Below are positions 37,901 to 48,432 of a DNA stretch of 64,000 nucleotides, piece after piece. Below the pieces are notes generated by a model that was not told the DNA's origin, did not search any database, and saw only the letters and a program-made list of their open reading frames with translations. A program made the translations under genes and the position numbers. This DNA is from Chaetomium olivaceum. Lineage: Eukaryota > Ascomycota > Sordariomycetes > Sordariales > Chaetomiaceae. Within the stretch, counting starts at the first letter, position 1. Each line of letters starts with the position of its first letter. The DNA lies in assembly GCA_039881045.1 (NCBI GenBank), contig JAYWVB010000017.1, positions 434,001 through 498,000 of the forward strand, written 5' to 3'.

Positions 37901-38660
37901 CGTCTGGTCCCAGCGCGATCTCTTCTTGGGCTCGTGGCTGGCGCGGGAGCGGCCTCCACGGTTGTCTCGGCCGAGGCAACATCCCACCTCTTCTTGCGCT
38001 TGCGGCCAGCGGCGGCGTCGGCGGATACTGCACCCTCATTCTCTTTATCCGCTGAGTCCTTCAACGTCGGCTGGTGCTCTGCCACTGGCCCGTCCTTCAT
38101 CTTTTGCTCGATAGCCTGACGAACGCGCTCCTCCTCCCGCTCGATGTCACGGCGCTCCATGATAGCGCGGTAGGTTTCGCCTTCCTCGGCTGAGCCGCCC
38201 TGGCGGTTGGCAGCAAAGGGATCGGCGCGTGTCGGTGTCAAGCCGCGGTCAAAGCGGCGTTTCTGATAGTCGGTCTCGCGGTCGGTGATGCGGTTGCTGC
38301 GCTCGCCGCGGCCAGCAAGCACGTCATCCTCCTCGACGCCATTGCCACGCGCAAACTCGTCGATCTGGGAACGGGTGGCCGTGTACTGGCCGACTAGGCG
38401 ACGCGAGCTGTCGGCATCGGCCATCTCCTCGTCGGCATCGCCATCGGCGCCGGGTAGAGAGCTGTGGTAGCCGGCAAACTTGTCGGCGCCATTCTCGCGT
38501 TCGTAAAGATCCGTGTCCCAGGCTTCGCTCAGCTTGGCCTTGGTCGAGGTGTCAGCACGTTGGTTGGGGGGTCAAAGGTCCGAGAACCTTTCTTCGCGGC
38601 GGCGACGGCATTACGCTCAGCCTGGAGCTTCCGGATCTGCTCAAAGTCCGCGTCCGACAT
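34999..38660 (-). CDS. prp10: Splicing factor 3B subunit 1 (SF3B1/Prp10/Hsh155), several apparent frame breaks
   Basis: Large HEAT-repeat subunit of the U2 snRNP SF3b complex, which clamps the branch-site/U2 duplex in the nucleus. The ATG at 38660 opens MSDADFEQIRKLQAER. The N-terminal third is disordered and carries U2AF-ligand motifs of the form KRKKRWD, KKRSRWDQTP and KKRSRWDQAP. The last 775 codons (from about 37290 to the stop at 34999) are an unbroken, highly conserved HEAT domain, starting TLEDQERHLLVKVIDR and ending in the VPYYPNL region. No intron is needed. Reading through needs frame corrections near 38554-38558, 37928-37930, 37865-37870, 37798-37806 and 37284-37289. The first three behave as one missing base each, and the last fits a lost TC in a CTCTC stretch. 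The corrected length is about 1220 residues, as in other fungi. The gene is essential in yeasts, so these are probably sequence errors. Confidence 0.93.
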
Positions 38661-39243
38661 GGTGCTGCTGCCCGCTCGGCGCTGCGTTCATCCCATTCGT
38701 TGGAGATTAGGGTTTTATGCTATGCTGGAGTGGCGGGTTGCCGATGCGATTATCGATATCGATATATGAGGGAATGTGTTGGGTGATGGGCACCACAATC
38801 GGGTATTATTGTCGCTGATGGCGGCTCGTGATGGATGATGGCTAGAGCGAGAAAGGCTGGGAGAGAAACAGGATGGAATTGCCGATGTTGAAGCTCGGAA
38901 GCTGAAGGGGGCGTGCGCGCGATGGAGCACTCGCCGTTGCCGTGTGTTGAAATTTCGGCGGCAAGTTTGGCGAGGCTGCCACGCTAAACGGCTTGGCACA
39001 GCGAGGATCCATGGCATCCATTGTATTAGGTAAGCCATCTAGGCCTGGGCAACCTCAAATCCGTCCTCAACCTGTGCAATCAATCACAGCCCTTTGTTCC
39101 TACTCAGAATTGGGCTTGGTTGAACTTTTTTATTTTGCAAGGCAGCAGCTTAGCGGCAGCAGCTTAGCAGCAGATAGGGAAGAAAACTGTGATACTTACC
39201 TTATTGAAAGGAAAGTTGCAACCCAGAACCAAAACCCTCGAAA
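38661..39243. promoter_or_regulatory. Divergent intergenic region SF3B1 / HECT_2-like gene
   Basis: 583 bases separate the two ATGs, which point away from each other, so both promoters must lie here. A short palindromic ATCGATATCGATAT stretch at about 38751-38766 stands out. No TATA box is obvious. Confidence 0.55.
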
Positions 39244-40845
39244 ATGCCCGACAACGACTGTTCACTTTATGCCGAGCTGCTCGCCAACATCCGTCAGATT
39301 TCCCTGGCAGTGACGCTCTCTTCACCATGCGACACTTCCACCCGTGTCGCCGTCCTGGCTGACTGCAAAACCATCGAGCTCAGACACCACACCAGCACCC
39401 ATCTTCTGACGCTCCCAGCAAAGACTGCTCTGGGCAGCACCTTGCTCCCTATCCAGGACAAACAGAAAGGCAATACATCGCTCTCCTGGCGGCTCCCTCT
39501 CGATGCCTCATCTCTCCCACCATCACATCAGTTGGATGAGATGGTTTGGTCTGCGACAGACCTAGACCCTACATCCGGGGTGGCTTGCAGGCAGTGCGCC
39601 ACTGATGTTGTCTGTTCTGGGTCCGTTAAGGCTTGGAAAGACCTTCCCAGCGAGAACTGGGCCGAGATGATGGAATTTTGGCACTGTCACAAGCCTGACC
39701 ATCATCACCACAACCCAAGCGAGGAAAATGGAAAGGCCGGAGAAGAGAGCCTTGCTGCGAGGGGCTACGGCGCTTCCTCGATAATCTCCGCCCAGGAGGG
39801 TGTCGGCTTTGTGGACTTGACGACACTTCTCTTCGAGGAAAGGGATTGTCAGAATTTGACGGTAAGTTTGGCGTTATCGGATATTTGGTGTATCCTGCCT
39901 CTCTTTTCTTATTATCAACTACACGAAGGAGTCTTCGTCATGGGTATCAAGAAGGTAGCCAAGCCGGCTTACAAGGCCTCAATGGAGTGGATACCGATAC
40001 AAATGCCCTAGATCAATTTTATGGCACATCTTCCTGTTCACGCAGGCTGCCGGTTGGGCGAACCTCCCTCAGGGGATGGGTCGCTACCTCCGGCAGACAG
40101 CCTACCCTCCGCACTTCGCCAGATCATTCTTAAGTTGAGACTGCTCTGGGATTATTGGAGGGACATGCATACAGGGCACGACAACGTCTTAATAACCCCA
40201 GTCAGTCAGTGGCTGACCGTTTCTGGTTCATAGTTCTCTCTCTCTACTTTTGATCAAAGTGCGGCCGATAGGCAAGGCCTTCTGTTGGCTGATGATGCAA
40301 CAAACCATGCTCGCAACCTGAACGTCTTCTGCTCTTCCTGCCGTGCCCAACTGGGATTCTTCAACTTTCGAACTTCTGCGGTCACCCTGCTCAAGTGGCA
40401 GATATCCTGCAAACCCGCCTCGGCCGGCGCCCCAACAATCCCGGAGTGTCTAGCAGCCACTCTTGTTTCCACCATATCCCGATCCGGGTCTTCCAAGTCT
40501 CTAATAACCCCCTTAAACGGAGCCGCCCGAGAAAGCCACGCGGAGGCCAGTTCGGAGAAAGCAATCCACATTTGGGTGCTCAATAGCAGTATTGCATATT
40601 CCTCAAGTGGTGCAGCGCAACGCACGCCAGCCATCAAACTCCTCTACCGGCCATTGTCCCGCGGGGAGGCCGACAGGATGCTAGAGGTCGTCACCTGTGA
40701 CTCGCTGGAAATAAATCTGCCAGCACAGGCGCTAGGCGAGGTTGTCCGGCATTTGGATGAAAGCAACACGCTGTTACCGCCGACGGAGCGCGTGTTCAAG
40801 GAGTGGAAGGTGGGATTGCTTACGAGATGGGAGCGGGAAGTATGA
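39244..40845 (+). CDS. UBE3D-like (HECT_2 family) E3 ubiquitin-protein ligase
   Basis: The product belongs to the UBE3D/HECT-like E2-binding family, which bind ubiquitin-conjugating enzymes; the substrate is unknown. Exon 1 (39244-39861) opens MPDNDCSLYAELLANIRQIS. It carries a CxxC pair (CRQCATD) followed by the family hallmark KAWKDLPSENWAEMMEFWHC and an HKPD/His-rich segment. Exon 2 (40237-40845) has a second CxxC in NVFCSSCRAQLGFFNFRT, then IPECLAATLVSTISRSGSSK and IHIWVLNSS, and ends RVFKEWKVGLLTRWE. A single phase-0 intron at 39862-40236 (GTAAGT, CTGAC about 20 bases before TTCATAG) joins them without any frameshift to give 408 residues. The intron is long for this locus (375 bases), so a small extra exon inside it cannot be excluded. 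It is divergent to SF3B1. Confidence 0.8.
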
Positions 40846-42074
40846 TCTAGGGTACAAGAGAGGCACTAAATCAGCTTGCGGGTTGCCTGTAAATGAAGAC
40901 GTCTTTAAGTCTTTGAGGTATACATCTATAACATCCTCCCTACCGCGCCAGCATAGCGCTTTCTTACCAACCCGGCAAAGAACAGTTTCTCCAAGGTAGC
41001 AAACGCCATGTCTCAAAAGCACTGTATAGTCACCCTGTAGCGGCCATTTTCACCGGCTGGCGAGGGTGATCACGTAGCTAATCGCCCCCTACCCGACGAT
41101 CACAACGCACGAAATAGGATGTGCCTTCGAGGAACACGTGGGCTGATCCTGGTGAGGACAGGTTGAGGATTATCACGGGATCAAGGGGGTTGCTCGGACG
41201 CAACTATGCTGTGACAGGCTATAGCTTCGCGGCACTGCCCCACCACTCAACGACACAGACGTCAACAGATGACCCTCGTCAACAACACTGGCGCCAATAC
41301 GGGTACCAACAGATGACCTCCACTAGCGACACAAGCCTCGAGTGGGCGAGTTCCCGCCGAAGAGACGCGTCTAATACCCGTGTCGTTGAGACACACCTAC
41401 TAGATGCCCATATGGTTGGTGGAGGCCATCTGTTAATACCCGTATTGACGCCAGTGTTGTTGACGAGGGCCTTCTTTTTATGCCTGTGTCGTTAGCTCCA
41501 GTTGATAGTCTATCTGAGGAACCGACTGTAAAACACCAATGGACTGGGTAGTCTTGTGAGACAGCTAAGAATACACTGACTTGAGAGGCCCCCCACCCGA
41601 TCTAGACACACCCTCGGGGCATCTTGTGCATGGGAAACGTTAGGCAAACCATCATCCAACCTCCTCCCTCATGTACCTGCAGGAAGAGGTTCCCTTTCTC
41701 GACCGGTGCTAGTATCACACGTGGTGCTTTAAGCGGCCAGAAGTTTCAGTGCGTCGAGCTCAGTCCTCGATGACGGGCCGGGCTGGGCAATTCGACGCTA
41801 CGGGGCGATGCGGGCTTGGTCCGAGTCGATCGTGCTAGTAGTGGGGGAGACATATGATATGGAAAGTAGAACACGGAAAGTCGCTCATGTGAAATGGTTT
41901 GTGAATGAATGGATATTGGTAGTTGGGAGAAAGAGGAAGGAGAGACCAGCCGAGCCTGGGCTTGCTTGCCCGCCCATTTATACCTATCTTCGGATAGCAG
42001 AAATCATACAAAGCAGCCATTCCGCCAGTTTGCGTGGTGAATGGGCTCTCATCTAAATGTCGAGACGTATCAGC
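40846..42074. other. Intergenic region between convergent HECT_2-like and ogg1 genes
   Basis: Non-coding. It receives the 3' ends of both neighbours and contains a pair of long inverted repeats (listed separately). Confidence 0.55.
41249..41493. repeat. Imperfect inverted repeat with 75-bp arms
   Basis: The left arm at 41249-41323 and the right arm at 41419-41493 are reverse complements. In the inner 53 bases I count five mismatches, all transitions. The outer 22 bases share AACGACACAG and are less well matched. The motif CAACAGATGACC also occurs twice as a direct repeat (around 41264 and 41308), and an AACGACAC copy lies in the 95-base spacer. There is no coding potential. It resembles a small non-autonomous element or a nested minisatellite. 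Confidence 0.8.
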
Positions 42075-43700
42075 TTACCCACTAGCGGATTTTAGTCTCT
42101 TGCTTGTCCTCCTCGTCGCGACAGTGACGTCCGCTCCAGAACTTCGATGCGAATTGTTGTCATCAGACTCTTTCGCTGCGGCGCCAGCTTTCCTCTTCCT
42201 GCCCTTCCGACCAACCGTGCTCACCACCTTCTCCATCTCCTCCTGCACCTCCACCTTCTCCACCTTGACCACCGCTTCAACATCACCAGAGACCAAACCC
42301 AACAAATCCGCACCACCCCCCGTCCCAACCACCGCCACCCCCTTCTTTCCCCCCTCCCCAGAATCCCCAGAAGCACCCCCTCCCCCCGCCTGCCCGGCAA
42401 AAGCCTTCAGATTCGCCGTGAACAGCACGCTCTGCGCCCAGCCGGCGTGCGCGCCCCAGATGCCGCGGAAGTGGTCGCCCACAGCGTCGTGCATGGCCTT
42501 GGTGAAGGTCTTGCCTACCCCCTTGCCGCCGCCCCCCTTGCCGCCGCCCTTGCCAAAACCGTAGTCGCGCTGCGCAATCTGCCAGACGTGCGTGTCGACG
42601 GGCACCGCCTCCCACCACCCCAGCCCCATCAGGCACACGCAGTCTGATACCTTGGGGCCGACGCCCGGGAGCGTGAGGAGGGCTTCGTGCGCGGCGCGGT
42701 AGGTTGGTGGTTGTTGCTGTTGTTGTTGTTCTGTTTCTGGTGCGTGGGTTGCTGTGGGGTTGGTGGTCGGAACTCGCTTCAATTCAGGTTTGGTGACGTC
42801 TTTTGGCGTGTCATCGGGTTCGAGCTTGGTGGTGGTGATGGTGGTGGTGGCCTCCCCAATAGCCGGACAGGCTGGGTTCCGAAGCTGGGAGAGCCATCCT
42901 GTGGGCTTTTCTGAGGATACGATTCGCGCTGTTTCGGCGATGTACCTCGCACGATAGCCGAATCCGAGCTGGCGGAGGTGGGCTTCCACTTGGTCTCCTG
43001 ACAAGGCCTCCGGGGCTGGGAAGTCGTGGAATGGTTCGCCTTCGATGGTACCAACGTAGGGGCCATAATGGATGCAGAGCTTTTGCACCATCTGGCTGAT
43101 GCGCGAGATGTTGTTGTTGCTACTGCAAATGAAGGACACCAAGGTTTCCCAGGAGGGCTGATTCAGGATACGAATTCCGGTGAAGGCGGGCGCACGGCGG
43201 GCAAAGTTGGCATCGGAAGCTGCCCATTGCTTGTAGAGTGAAGCTACTGAGAGCGAAAGCGCAAAGTAGCTGCGTAGGATTGATACGGTATCATCCTCTT
43301 TATTGCTGTCGTCATTGCCTATTGTGGGTGATGGTGAACCTGGGGGCACAGAGGCCGGAGGCGTCAAAAGTTTACTGGCTGTCTTGGGCCATGATACTCG
43401 GTAGTGTAGATGCGAGGAGTCCTGCTTCAGCGAGACGAGACGACCTCCAAGTACACAGTGCCTAGTCTGTGTCAGGGGGATGTAAACATCGGGCGGTGGA
43501 ATATGTGTTCTCACCATTCTTCGTTTATTTTCCGCCACCGAAACGACTCTGTAATATTACATTAATGAATTGCTCTCAAAAGGTGGCGACCTAAACATAA
43601 AAAAACAAAAAAACATACGTCCGCAACGAAGCGTGGTGTCAATGCAAAGCTCAGTTAGACTCAGGGGCAGCTTTCGCCAATCCGTTGCCTTGGCTCCCAT
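42075..43700 (-). CDS. ogg1: 8-oxoguanine DNA glycosylase/AP lyase Ogg1
   Basis: Base-excision repair enzyme that removes 8-oxoguanine opposite C. Exon 1 (43700-43619) encodes MGAKATDWRKLPLSLTELC and the CGQ half of the conserved GQSFRWR motif. Intron 1 is 43618-43549 (GTATGT...ACAG). Exon 2 (43548-43515) encodes SFRWRKINEE, intron 2 is 43514-43462 (GTGAGA...CTAG), and exon 3 runs to the TAA at 42075. The product is 500 residues. Visible hallmarks are SFICSSNNNISRI (lesion-binding Asn, about 154-156) and the helix-hairpin-helix LPGVGPKVSDCVCLMGL with catalytic Lys about 309. The catalytic Asp, about 328, lies in VPVDTHVWQIAQRDY. Unusual features are a low-complexity insert with a Gln run before the hairpin (about 240-292) and a Gly/Lys insert just after QRDYGF (about 341-356). 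The tail ends in a basic, probably nuclear-targeting KRKAGAAAK / RRTSKRLKS stretch. All splice junctions keep frame. Confidence 0.95.
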
Positions 43701-44114
43701 TGGATGTTGATGAACGGGAACGAAACGAAAAAAGGGTGGTTGGAAATTGAATTGAAGAGATTATAGTCAAGTCAAAATTACAAAAAGTACCCATAAAGGC
43801 AAGGCGACAAATATCACGATTAGACGAGAAAATCAAGCGTTTTGAGACTCGAAAAGATGCAGAGATGATGTTTGAGTTGAAGTGCCATGCTTTGTAAGTT
43901 CAGTGCAGGGGGCCGAGCTGAGAGAAGCACAGCAGGGAACTCCACTCATTTTTAACCAAAAGTGGACTGGCGTGGCCAAGCACTTGCATTGTCGCCCCAA
44001 AAAAGTTCCAGCCTCGCGAACTTGAACGCCCTCAGATCACGTTCCTGCGAGCTCTCCCATACCTGCGACTCCAAAGATCGCATCGAAATTGATCGACCAA
44101 CCCCAGCAGTTACA
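43701..44114. promoter_or_regulatory. Divergent intergenic region ogg1 / U2AF65
   Basis: 414 bases between divergent start codons hold both promoters. The ogg1-proximal side is AT-rich (43700-43860); the U2AF side contains no obvious TATA box. Confidence 0.5.
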
Positions 44115-46098
44115 ATGAATGTGGATAGTTATGGTTCCAGAGGTAGGAATGACCCCTTCTATTATGCCCAAATCAATGCTAACTGACGCGACATAGACGG
44201 CGGCCGACACGGCTCGTCTCGCGACTATCCGGTAAGTGCATACGCCTGCATCGCCATCTGTGGCACAGTTGAAGCTGACATTACCATGGGTTAGCCTTCT
44301 CGGAGAGATCGCGACGATAGACGCGACCGAGGCGAGACGCGAGACAGAGGCAGCGGACGCAGACGCTCCCGTTCCCCCGACTACCGCAGCGGAGGCGGCC
44401 GATCCCGTCGCGAAGATGGCGATGTAGATGCCTACTCTTCGAGCCGAACCCACCGCGACCGCGAGCGTGAGGATCGCTACTCTGGGCGTGACCGTCCCCG
44501 GGTAGGCGATCGGGGCGAGAGGGAATGGGACCGTGACAGGGGTGCCAGGGGCCGGAGGGACGACGACGACCGGCGCGAGCGTCGCCCGGAGCGGGACTTG
44601 ATGGATGACCGTCGCGGGCCGGCGCCCGGCGTGACCGAGACCACGACAGAGAGCGGGAACGGCGGCGTAGTGTGTCGCCGCCCCCTAAGCAGCGCGAACC
44701 GACTCCCGATCTCACCGATGTGGTCCCTATTCTCGAGCGGAGGCGGCGCCTGACACAGTGGGATATCAAGCCACCCGGGTACGATAATGTTACGGCAGAG
44801 CAAGCCAAGCTCTCCGGCATGTTCCCTCTTCCCGGCGCGCCGCGCCAGCAAGCGATGGATCCAACCAAGCTCCAAGCGTTCATGAACCAACCCGGTGGTG
44901 CTGTCAACAGCGCCGCTCTCAAACCCTCGAACTCCCGCCAGAGCAAACGTCTCATCATCTCGAATTTGCCCGAATCGGCCACGGATGAGAACCTCACCAA
45001 CTTCTTCAACCTCCAGCTCAACGGCTTGAACGTCATCGAAACCGCAGACCCCTGCTTGCAAGCGCACATCGCGGCCGACCGCGCGTTCGCCATGGTCGAG
45101 TTTAGGAACAACACGGATGCGACGGTGGCCTTGGCTTTGGACGGCATATCGATGGAGGCGGACGATGTGCACGCGGCGAATGGCAATGGTGCGGCGCCTC
45201 AGGGACTGCATATCCGCAGGCCGAAGGACTACATCGTGCCTGCGGTCGTCGAGGACCCCAACTACGACCCTGATTCCGAAAGGCCCTCGAGTGTGGTGGT
45301 CGACAGTCCAAACAAGATCAGCGTAACCAACCTGCCGCTGTATCTGACCGAGGACCAGGTTATGGAGCTGCTTGTCAGCTTTGGCAAGCTCAAGTCGTTC
45401 GTCTTGGCCAAGGACAACGGGACGCAAGAGTCACGGGTACGCTTCCCTTACGCTAGATTGTGTAGCCTACCCACTAACAGTTTTTAGGGTATTGCATTCC
45501 TCGAGTATGCCGACCCAGGCGTCACCAGCGTCGCCATCCAAGGCCTGCACAACATGATGCTTGGGGAGCGCGCGCTCAAGGTCCAGAAGGCCAGCATTGG
45601 CATCACCCAGGTCTCTGGCGAGATGGGTGTCAACGCTATGTCCATGCTTGCTGGCACAACATCGACCGATGCTGGAGCCGGCAGAGTGCTCCAGCTGCTG
45701 AACATGGTCACACCAGACGAGCTGATGGATAACGACGACTACGAAGGTATTTGAGAACTCACGTTTGTCTAACTAAGCCGTTGGACCCTCTGCTGACATT
45801 CTCCCCCCAGAAATCCGTGACGATGTCCAGGAGGAGTGCGAGAAGTTCGGCAAGATTCTATCCATCAAGATCCCCAGACCGGCTGGCGGCAGCAGGCAAT
45901 CGGCTGGTGTTGGCAAGATCTTTATCAAGTTCGAAACGCCAGAATCCGCGACAAAGGCGCTACAGGCGTTGGCTGGCAGGAAGTTTGCCGACCGCACTGT
46001 CGTCACGACATATTTCCCTGAGGTATGGTCAATCCTTCCCTTGATGATGGCCACAGCTAACACCGGCACAGGAAAACTTTGATGTGAATGCTTGGTAA
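44115..46098 (+). CDS. U2AF2: U2AF large subunit (U2AF65/Prp2), one apparent frame break
   Basis: Splicing factor that binds the polypyrimidine tract and recruits U2 snRNP. Exons are 44115-44142, 44197-44231, 44295-45436, 45488-45746, 45811-46022 and 46072-46098. All introns are short GT-AG, and several have CTAAC/CTGAC branch sites. The order is an N-terminal RS-like Arg/Asp/Ser-rich domain and the small-subunit-binding segment RRRRLTQWDIKPPGYDNVT. RRM1 follows (KRLIISNLP ... AFAMVEF), then RRM2 (NKISVTNLP ... GIAFLEY). The C-terminal UHM (RVLQLLNMVTPDEL ... GKIFIKFE) ends NFDVNAW. The RS region and the rest are in different frames. One extra C in the CCC run at 44625-44627 joins RRGPAP to RRDRDHDRERERRR. 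The corrected product is 567 residues, the usual length. Confidence 0.94.
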
Positions 46099-47089
46099 TG
46101 GATAGAAGGAAGCGGGCTATAGGGATTTGATGGCTATCTATCAACGCGGATTAGCTGGAATGGGAAGCGCCGAGCATGACAAAATATCCAATGTTCTCTC
46201 GGGCCTCGACTCCGGGGCTGCTGTTTTTTTTCGAGACGGGTGGCATCAAGTAACGTGTACAATTATCAATGATGGGGAAGTCGGTTCCACGGGAAGCTTC
46301 ACTGAGGTCACCTCGGTCAAAGTATTGCACACCGATTGCTTGGGGAATTGGGGCGAATCAACGATGTTTGTTTGTATTCATTGGAGTTTGCTATATAACG
46401 GCACAGAAACCTATGGATTGACAATTGACAAGCCATCGAAGCTGAAACTATGAGCAGGTTAGCTCTGCCCATGACGAGATAATGCTTCGGAAACGAAGGG
46501 TATGATGCCAGTGAAATCAGAAGTCCGATTCATTCATTGGGTCCCGAAGGACCCTAACATAAGAGGTACCAGAAAAAGTAAAGTGTAATATCATCAGGGA
46601 AAATGGCTTGGAGGGAGAATGAGAATAGAGCTGTCAGTCGCTTACCTGCTGAGACTGCCAAGAGCGCGTCCTAAGTAATCGCATGTTACCACATATCGGC
46701 GGCTGGCAATGCAAAACCAAGAAGCTCAAACCTGCAGGCTGAATAAAGCTTGACAGGCGATGCCCGGTTACGAGGTTTGTCTTCCGAGGTGGGAAGGCAG
46801 GAGAAGTTTTGCTTGCAGAAAATTTCCCACTTTAACTTCGCGGCCGGCCCCACCTCGCAGTAAATCTTGGCACCAGAATTGGGTCACGGGTATGGTCACG
46901 TGCCGAAATTAGCTCGTGCAGCCAATCACAGTGCTGGCCCTAGTCAATTTCTCCGCCCACAGAATCACGAACTTGACGGAGGGAAATTTCGCTTGCATCT
47001 GATTCTCTTCGGCCAGCCAGCGACCAACTCGACAACCCGACCCGACCGCCGTCTCTCCGAATACCTCAGCACACCAAACTACCGTCACC
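46099..47089. other. Intergenic region between U2AF65 and uS15 genes
   Basis: Holds the U2AF65 3' UTR and the promoter of the ribosomal protein gene. A 108-codon frame at 46127-46453 starts just after the U2AF65 stop and has no recognisable domain; I treat it as UTR. Confidence 0.5.
46897..46926. promoter_or_regulatory. CACGTG E-box and CCAAT box upstream of uS15
   Basis: CACGTG lies at 46897-46902 and CCAAT at 46922-46926, about 190 and 165 bases before the uS15 ATG. Both are classic fungal promoter elements (bHLH/Cbf1-type and HAP/CBF complexes). Their use here is inferred from position only. Confidence 0.45.
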
Positions 47090-47938
47090 ATGGGTCGTCT
47101 TCACAGCAACGGAAAGGGCATTTCGTCCTCGGCCATCCCCTACTCGCGCACCGCCCCGGCGTGGCTCAAGACCACCCCCGAGCAGGTCGTCGACCAGATC
47201 TGCAAGCTCGCCAAGAAGGGCGCGACCCCTTCGCAGATCGGTGTCGTCCTCCGTGACTCCCACGGCATTGCCCAGGTCAAGATTGTGACCGGTATGTTTT
47301 GGGATACCTTCCTAAGGAGGGGAATGTGGGAGTGGGAATGGTGGTGCTAACTGTCTTCTGATAGGTAACAAGATTCTCCGCATCTTGAAGAGCAACGGTA
47401 CGGATTGATCCAGCCCCTTTGAATAATGGGAAAAAGAAAGAGATGGTATCGAAACAACACCTTATGCGACGATGCCCCGCGCGCGTACGAACCTCTGCGG
47501 TGAACCCCGCATGGACGACCGAGCTGGATGGCACGCGTAGACTTGGGGGGAAAAGACAGGAATATGGACAAGAGATGGACTATGCCTCTGTTTGGTCATC
47601 AGGCTGACAGAGTGATCGTGTGTACAGGTCTTGCTCCCGATATCCCGGAGGACCTTTACATGCTTATCAAGAAGGTATGAACCGTGAGCAGCGCTCTCCG
47701 TCTTAAGGGACGGTGTAGCGTTTCCCTCCCCCCCCTGGCACAAAGCGATTGCTAACCGACCCAGGCCGTTGCCGTCCGCAAGCACCTTGAGCGCAACCGC
47801 AAGGACCGCGACTCCAAGTTCCGCCTCATTCTGATCGAGTCGCGTATCCACCGTCTCGCTCGTTACTACAAGACCGTCGGTGTCCTTCCCCCTACCTGGA
47901 AGTACGAGTCGTCGACCGCCAGCACCATGGTCGCCTAA
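47090..47938 (+). CDS. rps13: 40S ribosomal protein S13 (uS15)
   Basis: Small-subunit ribosomal protein of the uS15 family. Exons are 47090-47291, 47365-47397, 47628-47674 and 47765-47938. Together they give exactly 151 residues, the standard eukaryotic length. The start MGRLHSNGKGISSSAIPYSR, the core SQIGVVLRDSHGIAQVKIVTG-NKILRILK split by intron 1, and RKHLERNRKDRDSKFRLI-LIESRIHRLARYY are diagnostic. Exon 2 is only 33 bases. Intron 2 (47398-47627) is long for the gene at 230 bases; introns 1 and 3 are 73 and 90. The ATG lies in a CACC ATGG context. A CCAAT box and a CACGTG box precede the gene. It is convergent with sdc1. No frame break. Confidence 0.97.
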
Positions 47939-48432
47939 GCGAAACGCTGCGATGTGTATGTCGTGTCGAGACGGGGTTCGCTGGGTGGCGGAAGCGTGGG
48001 GAGGATCTGGTTCTTTGCAGCTTTTGGCCCGCCGCTGTGTAGCCGTCCGCAGGTTTGGTCCGGGTCATTGGAGTTGGGGAATGGAAAGGAAACTTGCATT
48101 CTAGAGCACTGCAATGGGCGCAGGATAGTGCTGTCTCCCGGGCACGAAAAACATGGGGTGACGAGCCACGACCGAGGAAATAAATGCAATGCATTGCTCC
48201 TCTCAACCGCAATATAATTCCCGTGAAGTGGTATATACCGGTCCTAGCGACATCCCAGGTCCCCATGAATCCCCTGCGCAGTCATTCCCAACCTTGTTCT
48301 GCATATCATCCCCCAAGTTCCCACCGCTTGTCGTCAGCACTCACACCCAAGCGGCGCGCGTCTTTCAGTCCCTCCCCGTTTTATAAGGGGCGACAGCCCT
48401 TCAGTCCGTAGCCCCCCTCGATATTGTCCGTC
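47939..48432. other. Convergent 3' region between uS15 and sdc1
   Basis: Both genes end here and the region is non-coding. Nothing beyond expected 3' UTR sequence is seen. Confidence 0.5.

Noticed and set aside
46127..46453. 108-codon frame right after the U2AF65 stop
   Set aside because: No domain and no family; the position fits the U2AF65 3' UTR.
47398..47627. Possible snoRNA in the long second intron of the uS15 gene
   Set aside because: Ribosomal-protein introns often host snoRNAs, but I find no properly spaced C/D or H/ACA boxes.
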